64,000 nucleotides of DNA, taken from Histoplasma ohiense (Eukaryota; Ascomycota; Eurotiomycetes; Onygenales; Ajellomycetaceae). Below are positions 25,125-36,895 of the stretch, in pieces. Position numbers and translations under genes: made by a program. The notes under the pieces were generated by a model. It saw only the letters and a list, made by a program, of their open reading frames with translations. It ran no database searches and was not told the origin of the DNA. The stretch lies in NCBI GenBank assembly GCA_017607445.1, contig JAEVHH010000001.1:7996999-8060998 (forward strand). Direction: 5' to 3'. Position 1 is the first letter of the stretch. The number at the start of each line of letters is the position of its first letter.

Positions 25125-25228
25125 GAGATACACATATGCAGGATATGATAGCAGTTGAAGTTGTGAATAATAGATTCAGTCTATTATCTGACTCTGAATA
25201 AAGAGAAACACTTCTTAATATTTGTGTA

Positions 25229-28200
25229 ATGTCAGAAAAACAACAAAAAAATGTTAAAAGCTCTACAAAAATCAAATTTATTCAAAATAATGTGGACAGA
25301 ACAAATCCATGTCTTTATTCCTGTTTACAAATTGGCTATGAGCAAAAGGCAGACTTCATTCTTGTTCAAGAACCCAGACTTGATGCTGATCAAGAGTATG
25401 GTGTATCTCATCCAGCATACTATTGTTTTTTACCAGAGAAAACAGATATTAGAGTTAGAGTGGCAATTTATGCTAGAAAGAATTCAAGATTTCAGTTCAA
25501 TCTGAGATATGATTTGATATCTGACTCTGATATTCTTGTTGGTGACATTGTGGATATGAAAAAACAGTTTGAAAATATTCAATTAATCAATATCTACAAT
25601 GAAAGATCACTGAGAGAAAACAATAGAACTTGGACATTTGATAGATGTTTAATGCAGTTGAAACCAGAAAAAAACTCAATAATCATGGGGGATTTCAATG
25701 CTCATCACTCTTGGTGGAATTCAGAAAGAACTCAATCAATTAGAGCTGAAAACCTAGTTGAATGGGCACTTTTAAACAAACTAGAGTTGATAAATGAGCA
25801 AGATATTCCCACTTTTCACAAGCCAGGTTTGAGACAGAAGTCAATTATTGATCTATGTTTTTTCTCTAAGAATCTATATGAGAATAAACATTTTAATTGG
25901 TATGTTGACTCAAATGAAACAAATGGTGCTGCCACTGGACATGAGATAATTCAAGTTGATATGGAATTGGATAGTAATCAAACAGTTCAAAACCCATTAT
26001 ATTCAAATCAATACAACTTTGAAAAAGCTCAGTGGACAGAAGTGAAAAGAATGATTGAAAAGTTGAAATTAGAGAATAGAGAAACTCTTTATTGGAAATC
26101 AGATACAAATCTTACAGATAAAATGCTTGAAGACAGAGCAAATTTAATCACTGAGATTATTCTTTCAAGTATAAAGAAATATATTCCATTGAAAAGAGTC
26201 TCTGAATTCTCTAAGCCTTGGTGGAATGATGAGATTTCAAATAAAAGAAGACATTTAGCTAGAGTTAAAAAAGATTGGAAAGAAGATCTTGTTTCATTTG
26301 AGTATTTAAAGAATATTAGAAATGATTATTTCTCAACAATTAAAAAGGCAAAGACTGATTGTTGGAATAACTTTCTAGAAAATGCTCAGGGGAAAGAGAT
26401 CTTCAAAGCTTTTAGATATACTAAGTCAAAAACAATGTCTAAGCTACCAACATTAACTTATAATTTCCAGAATGAGGAAATTATAGCTAGCTCATTTGAA
26501 GATAAATGTCAAGCTTTTATGAGAATATTATTTCCATCATCAAATAATTCAACTGAGATTTGTTCTTTGCAAGAAGATAATGAATATGAACATGATAAGA
26601 AATGGGAATGGCCTGACTTAACTGAAGATGAATTAAAGACAGCTATTTTTTCATCTTCAAAGGTCACAGCAGCAGGAGCTGATACTATAAATCATTTAAT
26701 AATTCAAGAGCTTTATTCAGTACTAAAAGATGAGCTCTTTGAATTGTTCTCAAATCTTTTGAAATATGGGTATCATCCTAAGTGCTGGAGGCATGCTGTT
26801 GGAGTTATTCTTTCAAAACCCAATAGAAAACCAACTATTCCTAAATCTTATAGAGTGATATCTCTGCTGAATTGCCTGGGAAAAATTCTGGAAAAGATAA
26901 TTGCAACTAGATTGTCTTTTCTATCTGCTACTACTGATCTATTATATGATGATCGGATGGGAAGTAGAAAGCAAAACTCAGCAATTGATGCAGTTCTCTC
27001 TGTAGTTCATGATATTCAACTTGCAAAGAATGAAAAAATGGTTACAACTGCAATGTTTATTGATATAAAAGGTGCATTTGATTGTGTTTCACTTTCTCAA
27101 ATGATCAATACTTTGATAGAACTGAGAATGCCAAAGTCTCTCATTAAATGGGTTATCTGTTTCATGTCAAAAAGAACTATTCAGTTGCTTTTTGATGGAA
27201 TGAGACAAGATATAACAGATATTGAGATAGGAGTTCCTCAGGGTTCCCCAGTCTCACCCATTTTGTTTGCTATATTTATCAAGTTTCTATTTATTGATAG
27301 ACAAATGGCAATTATGGTGAGAACTCCAAGCTATGTGGATGATTTAGGCCTAGTTGTAAGCTCAGAATCAATTGTGAATAACTGCAATTTGATTGAGCAA
27401 GCAGCAACTGAAATGATTGAAAAAGCAAAATCAAAAAACATTGTTTTTGATATGGACAAAACTGAATTAATTCATTTTTATCCAAATTTCAGAGAAAAAG
27501 ATACTGAAGTTAAGCTTTTAAGTCATTCAGTTAAACCTAAAAACTCAGTTAGATGGCTTGGTGTCTGGTTAGATTCTCAATTGAATTTTAAATCTCATGT
27601 GCAAATAAAAACTGCAAATGCTGAAAGAATTTTAAACAGTATATTGAGACTTTCAAATACTGAAAGAGGTCTGACATTTCAAGCAATGAGACAATTATAT
27701 ATTGCCTGTGTGACCTCTGTTTCAGATTATGCAGTTCAGGTGTGGTGGAGAGGTCAAAAACACTTTATAGAAAGGTTTCAAAAACTTCAAAACTCAGCTT
27801 TAAGAAAGATTCTAGGAGTATTCAAAACTACTCCAATTAAAGCTATGGAAATTGAAGCCTCTATTTCTCCACCACAAGTGAGATTTGATAAAATCTGTAT
27901 GAATTATGCTCTCAGAATTATGAAGCTATATTCACATCATTCTATTAGAAAGAGAGTTTCAAGTTCTTTTCCAAATGAGTCAAATGGATTAGAATTAGAT
28001 TGGGAACTTTATCTTGATTGGAATGAGACTGATTTATCTGAAAATTCAAGTTCTTTACAAAGAAGAAGGATACCATCTCAGTTATTTAGAATTTGCTCAA
28101 TGATTAAGAACTGTTTCTCTAGTTTAAATGTAGAGAGAGTAGCTATTGAAAATCTCTCTCCTTGGAAGAAAAGTCTTGATAATCTTGTTGATTTAAACAT

Positions 28201-29166
28201 TAGTCAACTTTCAAAAGAAGATCAGACTCAAGAACATTTAAAGCTTTTGAAACAAGTGAAAAATAAAGCAATTCTTATATACACTGATGGCTCAAAATGT
28301 GAGAAAACAGGCAATCTTGGAGCTGGAATAGCATATTCAGAAAATGATAAAAACTATATTCTTGATTCTTGGCAAATTGGAAAAGAGTCAGAAGTTTTTA
28401 ATGCTGAATTATTTGCAATTTCAAGAGCTTTCAAATTGATTGAAATGAAGATTGAACAATGGAAAAGATTTGAGCATATTTGGATATTCTCTGATAGTCA
28501 AGCAGGGCTTAAAAGACTTCAAAGTAATAAAATCAGCAGTGGACAGTCAATGCTAGAGCTGATTTTGAAAAGTCTTCAAAATATCCAAAGAAAAATCTCA
28601 CTCAATTGTTCTATTCATCTTCACTGGGTGCCTGCTCACATGGGTATATATGGCAATGAAATGGCTGATAAAGCTGCAAAAAGAGCCACTGAGTTAGAAG
28701 TCTGCTGTCAAAGAATTGTAACATGGTCTTTTATTAAAAGAAGAATAAGAGAATTATGTTTACAAAAGTGGCAAGATGTCTGGTTCATGCAAAGAAAAAG
28801 TGTGCATTATTCCAGATTTGAAACTAAGCCAAAGTGGAAGACTTGCTCAATAAAGTGTAAGAAGAAACTTTTGCTACAATAATGCAGCTAAAGCTTGGAC
28901 ATGGACATTTCAAATCATATTTAGCAAAGTTTAAAGATGATTTAAATGATCTATGTTCAGATTGTCAGTTATATGAAAATCCAGAGCATCTTCTGTTACT
29001 TTGTACAAAGTATTCAGAACTAAGATTGAGACTGAGAGAGAAGTATCAACTGAATCAGTTAAATTTGAGTTTGTTATTCAATACAAAAGCTGGAAATATG
29101 TTCTTAATTGAATATTTAAATGAGTCAAATGTTGCTACAAGAGCTTGTTTGAATAGTGTCACTTGA
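25229..29166 (+). pseudogene. LINE ORF2: AP endonuclease, reverse transcriptase, RNase H, CCHC; one-base deletion near the end
   Basis: Polyprotein that nicks target DNA and copies the RNA there. An APE-type endonuclease spans about residues 10-240 (IQNNVDRTN, LVQEPR, GDFNAHHSWW, GHEII). The RT has AGADTINHLI, FIDIKGAFDCV, GVPQGSPVSPILFA and catalytic YVDDLG (about 27331). RNase H has IYTDGSKC, NAELFAI, SDSQAGL and HWVPAHMGIYGNEMADKAA. All catalytic boxes look intact. The frame runs uninterrupted for 1,217 codons to 28882, where a run of four T (five in both truncated copies) shifts it. The remaining 94 codons, with CSDCQLYENPEHLLLLC, follow to TGA at 29164-29166. Arg is almost always AGA. 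All 30 or more Trp codons are TGG. Confidence 0.93.
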
Positions 29167-29577
29167 TGATATTTAGATCAGTTGTTTTTGTTTATTTTAT
29201 TTTGATCTTTTCTTTAACTTTGTTTATTGTTAATTTTCATTTGTTTCAAGCAGTTTGCTTCATTATTTGTTGATAATAGTCATTGCAAATGTTTTTTCTT
29301 TTCTGTTGATTTTTAATAGCTGCTGTCTTTTATAATATTTATTTCCTTTGTTTTGAAGTTGAGTTGTGCTAACCCATTGACATTCTTTTGATTTTATTTT
29401 TGGATTGAATAGTTTGAATAGTTGTTTGATTCTGGGCTGGAATTCTGTTAATGCATGTGTCAAATTGTTTTTGTATATTAGAATATTCTTGATTTGAAAA
29501 ATCCTGAAGTATTTCAGGTAGATGTCATAGTCACTGACTGTATACATCTATAATTGAAGAATAATAATAATAATAAT
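29167..29577 (+). other. LINE 3' UTR and AAT-repeat tail
   Basis: T-rich 3' UTR nearly identical in the three LINE copies, ending taattgaag and then six to seven AAT units (29559-29577). No poly(A) tail. The antisense strand has a fortuitous open frame, identical in two copies, that is not considered a gene. Confidence 0.8.
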
Positions 29578-29591
29578 AATCAAAGAATTCA

Positions 29592-31350
29592 GCTGATGAG
29601 CTCAGTTGTCACACAGACTACAGTGAGATCTATAATGGCCAAACTATGTTATCTACCCTGCAACAGAAGCTGAAACATGAAGTTAGACTAGACTGAGAAG
29701 CTGATACTTCTTTTCAAAATGATATTTCTTCTGATGTAGTCTGTGCATGAATCTCTAATGAGTAAAATGCTTCTTTTAATGAGTGAAAAGCACTTCATAT
29801 GTCAACATCTTCTATCTCTTGTGTAAACTCTTCCCCTCTGATGCACATTGAGCAATATATGCCTCAGATTGCAGTCAATAAGACTATTCTTGGGGACTCA
29901 GCATATACAGAAATGCCTGAATCCTTCATCTCATTTCTGAGTAAAGCACAGAAGATTGATTCTTTTGCTGCTGAGCAAAGAGAAAAGATAAAAGAGAAGA
30001 ATATGACTGTCACTGAAAATATGCTATAAACAATTTCTGAGAATGATATATTGTGTGCTGATGATTGTGTGTATGTCTCTCAACAAAAGACACTCATTGA
30101 TGAAATTATCAGTGCAAACTATGATGATCTGCAGAGGGGTTACTTTGATATAAAAAAGTTCATAGACAGCATTCAGAACAAATACTATTAACATGAGCTA
30201 GTCAGAGATATCAAAGATTATATATCCACTTGTGATACTTGTCAAAGAGTAAAGCCAAAACAGCACAGACAATATAGAGAATTGAGTACAATTCTCTTAT
30301 CATCAAATTCTTTTGAGTTCATTACTATAAATTTTATTACAGACTTGTCAGCCTCTACATTTCTCCACCAAACTTACAATGCAATTTTAGTGATTGTGGA
30401 TATATATACCAAGTTTACAATCTATATTCCTTGCATCAAAAACATTACAGCTGATGAACTAGTGGAAATTGTTTATACCAAGTTCTATACAATTTACAGA
30501 GTACTCAAAAACCATATATCTGATTGAGATTTGCTGTTTACAAGCCATTATTGATCCATCTTTTGTTATATGCTAGGCACATGCTGGAAACTTTCAACAG
30601 CCTTTCACTCTCAAACAGATGATCAAACAGAACAACAAAATCAAATCTTGAAATATTATCTTCAATGCTTTATCAACTATCATCAAGATGACTGAGCACA
30701 CTGACTACTGCTAGTGCAGTTTGTTTACAATATCTCTCAACATGTCTCTACTGAAATGACATCTGTGGAAGTCTTAATGGGATATTGATCTGATTTGAAA
30801 ATTAATGTCAGCAAATCATCACAATCAGTCGCCATACATGCTGCTAGCTGTGTGAAACATATCAAGGAAACACATCATAAGCTCATTGAGAATCTACAAA
30901 AGACATGACAAGCACAGAAAACCTATTATGATGCAAAACATAAGCTTCAACAATTTAAAATAGATGACTATATCATACTCAATGCAAAAAATCTCTGATT
31001 GCTGTACCTGGTTTGCAAACTCAATCATAAATATGTTGGACTCTTCAAGATTCTGAATATCATCAGAAAACAAGTGTACAAACTAGAACTGTCATCTTCA
31101 TATAGAAGCATCCATTCTGTATTCCACATATCTTTATTGAAGTCATACAACCACAGGAATGGAGCTCTACCAGAACCAGGATCAGAACTTGTTGACAGCA
31201 AAGAAGAATATCAAATTGAAGAAATTCTTGAAAAACAACAATGAAAAAACAAATCTCTGAAATATCTTGTGAGATGAACAGATTGAGGTTCTAGTGATGA
31301 TACATGGAAATCAGAAGAAAATATATTGAACACTCAGACATTCAAAATCT
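29592..31350 (+). pseudogene. A2 pol, second part: integrase and chromodomain
   Basis: Continues pol after the LINE: STCDTCQRVKPKQHRQY (about 30230, zinc-binding region), integrase core from VDIYTKF (about 30398), a QTD-type box altered near 30615, the C-terminal HSVFHISLLKSY (about 31110) and a chromodomain-like tail (EYQIEEILE near 31190, then YLVRx-TDx-GSSDDTWKSEENIL to about 31335). Here the last conserved Trp is TGG while A1 has TGA. The early TAA (about 30027) is shared with A1. It is disabled by about fifteen TGA and a few TAA codons. Confidence 0.85.
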
Positions 31351-31849
31351 TTCTTGAACAAGAAAATGAATGACAAATACAAAATCAACATACTTTCAAA
31401 CATCAAAAACATGAACATCAAGTTGAAAGACATCAGAAGTACAAATCTTAAATTGAAAAATGCTAGAAGTGCAAATCTCACTCAAACTTCAATCAAATAC
31501 ATTCTTTTTAAAAGAATTTTATCAGAGAAAAAAGAAAAAAGAAAAAAATTCAATTTGGGTATAATAAATACAAAAAATAAAACATATAAGCAAGAAAAAA
31601 ACAAAGAAAATGAGTTCTAAGAAAAGTCTAAAGACCTTCAGTTCATTCATCTTTATCTCACTCTCCATCTCTCACTTTCTCTTCTTTCTCTCATCATTTC
31701 TCTCATTTCCTCTCTCTGTCACCCTCACTCAATACTCCTTCTGGTATTCATAAATTATCAGCATTTATTTTGAGTGCAGAAGTATAGATAAATATCTATC
31801 TCACAAAACATTTGTCTTCTCACATCTCTTCTCTCTCATCAATCTACTC

Positions 31850-32271
31850 ATTCTCCAACACATTCAATGAAGAAAGACATTTCTCCCCATCTTCTTCTCT
31901 CACTTCTCCACCATCCAGAGCATCCTCTTCCTCTGCTTCACTGACATCAGTGACAAATTGACAAAGAAAACAGGCATCACAGACACTGCTGCAGTCATCA
32001 GTATCTTCACAATCTTCTTCATTGACTCTTCAGTCAACTCCTTTCTCATCAACCTCTTCTCAATCAACTTCTTCATCACAGAGCCTCTGAAGCTCATCAC
32101 TTTCAAAATCTTCATATTCTTCTTCACATCCTTCTCTTTCTCTAACATCTCTGCTCTGAAAGGATCAGACACAATCACAATCTTCAAAATCTGCATCTCT
32201 GCAGACTCAGCTGCTGCTCAGTGCTGGAATCATAGAGCATTCACTTCTGCCCTGCTCTGAGCAGACAGCAT
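31850..32271 (-). CDS. Conserved antisense open frame in the 3' region of A2, unknown product
   Basis: Counterpart of 10536-10932. It starts at the ATG at 32271 (MLSAQSRAEVNAL), has two TGA codons before MQILKIVIVSDPFRAEMLE, stays open to about 31900, and then TGA codons and VFLHx-MCWRM, matching the A1 copy. The shared start, shared length and Trp-like TGA sites argue that a protein was once encoded against the direction of gag-pol. No known domain is recognised. Confidence 0.42.
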
Positions 32272-33148
32272 CACCAGATGAGGTGTGTTCAATCATTTAA
32301 CTAAATGACAAAGATGACTTTTGTGGCTGGTCATGTCCTTCTCAGCTGCCACTTCCATGAAGATAAACACTCATCCATGCATGATGCACCTCAGAAGAGG
32401 TGTATCACACATCTAGCATTATTATCAGTATATCAACATTGCTAAGAGTAAAAATTAAAGAGAATTACTCATGAATTTGCAGAATTTCCCTGCAGAGGCA
32501 CAAGCCTCACAACACTTTCAGACATTTAATCTCAATGCACATCAGAAGTCAACATCCCTCAGCTTGAAGGCACAACATTCACACAGAATTCAACTGTTGT
32601 GTGTCATGTGATTAGAGCTAAACCTAGAGCAATATAACAAGTGAACAGCAAATGACACTATACAGAAATGAGCTAGTGACACACATGACCACACTAATAA
32701 CACCACTGACAAGAAACACCAACAATAATACACAATAAGCATTCAAGAAACAACTTACTTAAAATTGAAATAATCAAAAGAGCCCATTTCAATAAAAGAG
32801 AAGGAGAGAGAGAACAATGATATAAAAATTTAAAAATTTTTTTATTGAAGATGAAAAATCACAGCAGAAAGACAAGGAGCTTTGATGATGATCAAGTTAA
32901 AAGAGAAGAGAAATCTTCAAGGAGAAAGAAATTCTTTTTACTTCTCTGCACACAATCTCTAGCAATCAAAGAATCCACCAATTCCATCTCATTAGAAAAT
33001 CGATAACAATGTGTATACAAGCTATCTAGGGGACGCGATCGATATACTGCTATCAACAAGCAGAACTTACAATATGGGAATGTAATTATCTACTAGCAAG
33101 CAATCTATACAATCACTGAGGGCAGCTCTTATAAAAAAGAAGAGCAAT

Positions 33149-33414
33149 TGTAATGCACTCATTTATTATTTCCTTATTATCTTCACTTATTCTTACCTTT
33201 TTCCATTATACTCTCACTATCACTATTTCTATATGTATATATATATTGATGTATGTATTTCACACATCTTCTTTCTCTTTCTTTTCTTTCTTAGCAATTA
33301 GCTACACTACATTATGCTACTATACTATATTACTCTACAATATATTACTATTATCTCCACTACGCTATAAACTATCTTCTACTGTTACTCTTCACACTGT
33401 CACTACACCTCACA
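33149..33414 (+). repeat. 3' LTR of A2
   Basis: 266 bp, preceded by a purine-rich tract (ataaaaaagaagagcaat) and followed by the second ctgac target-site copy. Confidence 0.92.
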
Positions 33415-33419
33415 CTGAC

Positions 33420-34798
33420 TCAGTCACATCAGAACAATATATAAAGTTACACATCAATGCTTCTGAAACTGCTTCATACTTAGCATCAACATCCACACTC
33501 AGATCAACCACCACCATTTCTCAGCTAGCATGAAAACAGATATTCAATCAATTTAAGAACAGTCTGAAGAAAAATCATTTTAATCAGAACACTCTGAATG
33601 AATCTCAACATATTTCTGAGATCACTTCATGAATGAAAGTCATTGAGATTCATATTCATCTTCAGAGAATCATTCTTGATGAGCTTGCTGTCAGTTACTG
33701 ACTGCTACAGTCAACTGAAGAGCTCAGATTGGCCACAATTTACTTCAGTATCAGACACATTCTGAAGAGTGCAATGATGATACTGATGCATGATCAGACC
33801 CTCAATGCATATCAGCTCAGTCATCACAACACTCAGCTGCTCAACATTTTTATATATGAGAAAGTCTCTCAGAATTCAATATCTGCTCTGCAGAACAAAC
33901 AGATCTGCTTACACTATATTCAGACTTAGCAGAGATTGATTTGCTACTGAGAGTGTGTTGTTGAACAGAAGTATTTATCAGATTCTCTCTTCAAGCTCAT
34001 TGATGAACAGTAGATGTTATGAGCAGAGATGACAGAGACAGCTGAGACAGCTGAGACAGCTCAATCAGCTGTCAATGATCAGAACAATCTGAATGAACTG
34101 AATAAATAGTTTGATCAAAAGATCTTGCAGTTCTGCATGACTGTGATTCAGTATTCTGTATCTCATTATACTTTTGACTCTGTTTTGATCTTCTTTGCTA
34201 TCATTCTCTTCTGAGATTCTGAGCAGCAGTGATGGTTACTCATATTCATCTACACATCATATCTATCCCAGCTCATCTACAACTGTCAGATTGTTGTTCT
34301 GACATATGTGATGAAACAGTGCATGAAGGATTCCAATCTGAATCTCACATCATCACTGATGATCATTTGAGATCAATGAATGCTCAATAACACAGCTGAT
34401 CTCATGACTGAGCTGCTGAAGAATCAACTGCTTGAATTTCAGATCACTCACACAGAGATTCTGTCTGTGCTGATATACTGACATCAGAATGAACTGACTC
34501 TTATCTATCAGAATATAGTTTTTCTTCTGACTGATCTACACATCATCATCTGACAGAGCTTGGCTCAGATCTGTGAGATCTTTCAGAATGAGCTCTGTCT
34601 CAGTGATATCTTGTGTCTGATATCTCAGATTTCATGATTTGATCTGTCAGATCTTGTCAACAACTGAAATGCTGTGAGACTGAGTGACTTCTTTCTCACT
34701 GACTCTCAAAACACCTCTCAGCTGCAGCTCTTCAACAGCTGATTATTCATCTGAGTCAGCAAGACCTCTGCACTGTTTCAGACATTCTGAGAGCAGAC
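33420..34798 (+). pseudogene. Telomere-linked RecQ-like helicase, part 2: region before the helicase core
   Basis: A single frame carries on from part 1 once A2 is removed (TDSVTSEQYIKLH). It includes YTFDSVLIFFAIILF (about 34165), a YTSYLSQLIYNCQIVVL box (about 34250) and ELTLIYQNIVFLLTDLH (about 34490). These boxes resemble the long pre-helicase region of fungal telomere-linked helicases as I remember it. Interruptions are about seventeen TGA and two TAG (about 33930 and 34012), many at likely Trp positions. The frame continues into 37202 after removal of the hAT-like element and its 8-bp target duplicate. Confidence 0.6.
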
Positions 34799-34966
34799 TA
34801 GACTGGCCGTGTGACCATGCATGGGACTGGGACTAAATATTTCTCCAGTCCCATTATCAAATTTCTTAGTCCTGGTCCCATATAGTGTTTATTAAATTAG
34901 TCACTTTACACTGTTTATATTATAAATCTAGTTCTAGGTCATGTTCTTCTTATAAATTACTGATTC

Positions 34967-35013
34967 TGGTCCCATTTGGTCCCATTTTGTTAAAATGGGA
35001 CCAAATGGGACCA
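34967..35013. repeat. Hairpin inside the hAT-like element
   Basis: Perfect inverted repeat of 22-bp arms (left arm 34967-34988, right arm 34992-35013) with a 3-base spacer gtt. Each arm contains two copies of tggtcccat. In the other hAT copy the right arm is missing and the left arm has ggt to gat and ccc to ctc changes. Confidence 0.85.
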
Positions 35014-35129
35014 TGATTTACCCTATATAGATGATATAATGCTATGAGCGTTACCAAAAATCATTACCTATCAAAAGAAGTTTAGTGTATTTATGCTCTA
35101 GTTCTATTTTGAACTAGTAATGATAGTGA

Positions 35130-36895
35130 TAGATAGATTCGCCGCGGTAGATAGGTTGGCAGCGATAGATTAGCAGCGATAGATTAGCAGCGATAGATTA
35201 GCAGCGATAGATAGATTGGCAGTGATAGATAGGTTGGCAGCGATAGATTACCAGTGATAGATAGCTTAGTAGTGAGGGATAGCTTAGCAGCGAGGGATAG
35301 CTTAGCAGTGAGGGATAGTTTAGCAGCGAGAGATAGGTTGGCAGCGATAGCTTAGCAGCGAGGGATAGCTTGCAGCAATAGAGAGGTTGGCAGCGATAGC
35401 TTAGCAGCGAGGGATAGCTTGCAGCAATAGATAGGTTGGCAGCGGCGATAGCTTAGCAGCGAGGGATAGCTTAGCAGTGAGGGATAGTTTAGCAGCGAGA
35501 GATAGGTTGGCAGCGATAGCTTAGCAGCGAGGGATAGCTTAGCAGTGAGGGATAGTTTAGCAGCGAGAGATAGGTTGGCAGCGATAGCTTAGCAGCGAGG
35601 GATAGCTTAGCAGTGAGGGATAGTTTAGCAGCGAGAGATAGGTTGGCAGCGATAGCTTAGCAGCGAGGGATAGCTTGCAGCAATAGAGAGGTTGGCAGCG
35701 ATAGCTTAGCAGCGAGGGATAGCTTGCAGCAATAGATAGGTTGGCAGCGGCGATAGCTTAGCAGCGAGGGATAGCTTAGCAGCGAGGGATAGATTGGCAG
35801 CGGCGATAGATTAGCAGCGAAAGATAGATTAGCAGCGATAGATAGATTGACAGCAGCGATAGATTAGCAGCAATAGATAGATTGGCAGTGGTAGATAAAT
35901 TGGCAGCGATAGATAGGTTGGCAGCGATAGATAGGTTGGCAGCGATAGCTTAGCAGCGAGGGATAGCTTGCAGCAATAGAGAGGTTGGCAGCGATAGCTT
36001 AGCAGCGAGGGATAGCTTGCAGCAATAGATAGGTTGGCAGCGGCGATAGCTTAGCAGCGAGGGATAGCTTAGCAGTGAGGGATAGTTTAGCAGCGAGAGA
36101 TAGGTTGGCAGCGATAGCTTAGCAGCGAGGGATAGCTTAGCAGTGAGGGATAGTTTAGCAGCGAGAGATAGGTTGGCAGCGATAGCTTAGCAGCGAGGGA
36201 TAGCTTGCAGCAATAGAGAGGTTGGCAGCGATAGCTTAGCAGCGAGGGATAGCTTGCAGCAATAGATAGGTTGGCAGCGGCGATAGCTTAGCAGCGAGGG
36301 ATAGCTTAGCAGCGAGGGATAGATTGGCAGCGGCGATAGATTAGCAGCGAAAGATAGATTAGCAGCGATAGATAGATTGACAGCAGCGATAGATTAGCAG
36401 CAATAGATAGATTGGCAGTGGTAGATAAATTGGCAGCGATAGATAGGTTGGCAGCGATAGATAGGTTGGCAGCGATAGCTTAGCAGCGAGGGATAGCTTG
36501 CAGCAATAGAGAGGTTGGCAGCGATAGCTTAGCAGCGAGGGATAGCTTGCAGCAATAGATAGGTTGGCAGCGGCGATAGCTTAGCAGCGAGGGATAGCTT
36601 AGCAGCGAGGGATAGATTGGCAGCGGCGATAGATTAGCAGCGAAAGATAGATTAGCAGCGATAGATAGATTGACAGCAGCGATAGATTAGCAGCAATAGA
36701 TAGATTGGCAGTGGTAGATAAATTGGCAGCGATAGATAGGTTGGCAGCGATAGCTTAGCAGCGAGGGATAGCTTGCAGCAATAGATAGGTTGGCAGCGGC
36801 GATAGCTTAGCAGCGAGGGATAGCTTAGCAGCGGCGATAGATTAGCAGCAGTAGATAGGTTGGCAGGGGCAAATTGGTTGACAGCACTAGATAGG
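35130..36895. repeat. Minisatellite with higher-order structure (gatag.ttagcagcgag units)
   Basis: Tandem units of about 14-20 bp such as gatagcttagcagcgaggg and gatagataggttggcagc. Units combine into larger blocks: the series with agcaatagagaggttggcag recurs near 35380, 35680, 35970, 36210 and 36510. It keeps many CG words in an otherwise CpG-free setting, so it amplified after, or escaped, the local mutation. The minus strand is open for Ser/Leu/Pro-rich peptides, which I regard as a by-product of the repeat. Confidence 0.9.

Larger units (their letters stand above)
22355..29577 (+). mobile_element. Full-length LINE (non-LTR retrotransposon)
   Basis: A 7.2-kb non-LTR element with 5' UTR, gag-like ORF1, endonuclease-RT-RNase H ORF2, 3' UTR and a short AAT-repeat tail. 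It is flanked by a 14-bp target-site duplication aatcaaagaattca (22341-22354 and 29578-29591; the first aat of the right copy merges with the tail). Removing it restores the pol frame of A2. Truncated copies at 9681-10523 and 50272-50985 share the 3' end and tail. It has almost no TGA in its coding parts and keeps all Trp codons as TGG, so it arrived after most of the mutation. Domain order and trinucleotide tail suggest an I/Tad-like group; the clade is inference. Confidence 0.93.
18761..33414 (+). mobile_element. Ty3/gypsy retrotransposon copy A2 (complete, with nested LINE)
   Basis: Both 266-bp LTRs (18761-19026, 33149-33414) and a perfect 5-bp target-site duplication ctgac (18756-18760, 33415-33419) define the element. 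Inside are gag, protease, RT, RNase H, integrase, chromodomain and a long 3' region with an antisense frame. Without the LINE and its duplicated target it is about 7.4 kb. It interrupts the telomere-linked helicase gene. The coding regions carry many TGA codons, and the RT motif is YLDN instead of YLDD, so the copy is dead. Confidence 0.93.

Noticed and set aside
29263..29547. 94-codon minus-strand frame, identical at 50671-50955
   Set aside because: Antisense of the LINE 3' UTR; identity only reflects recent LINE copies, and the third copy has no reason to keep it.
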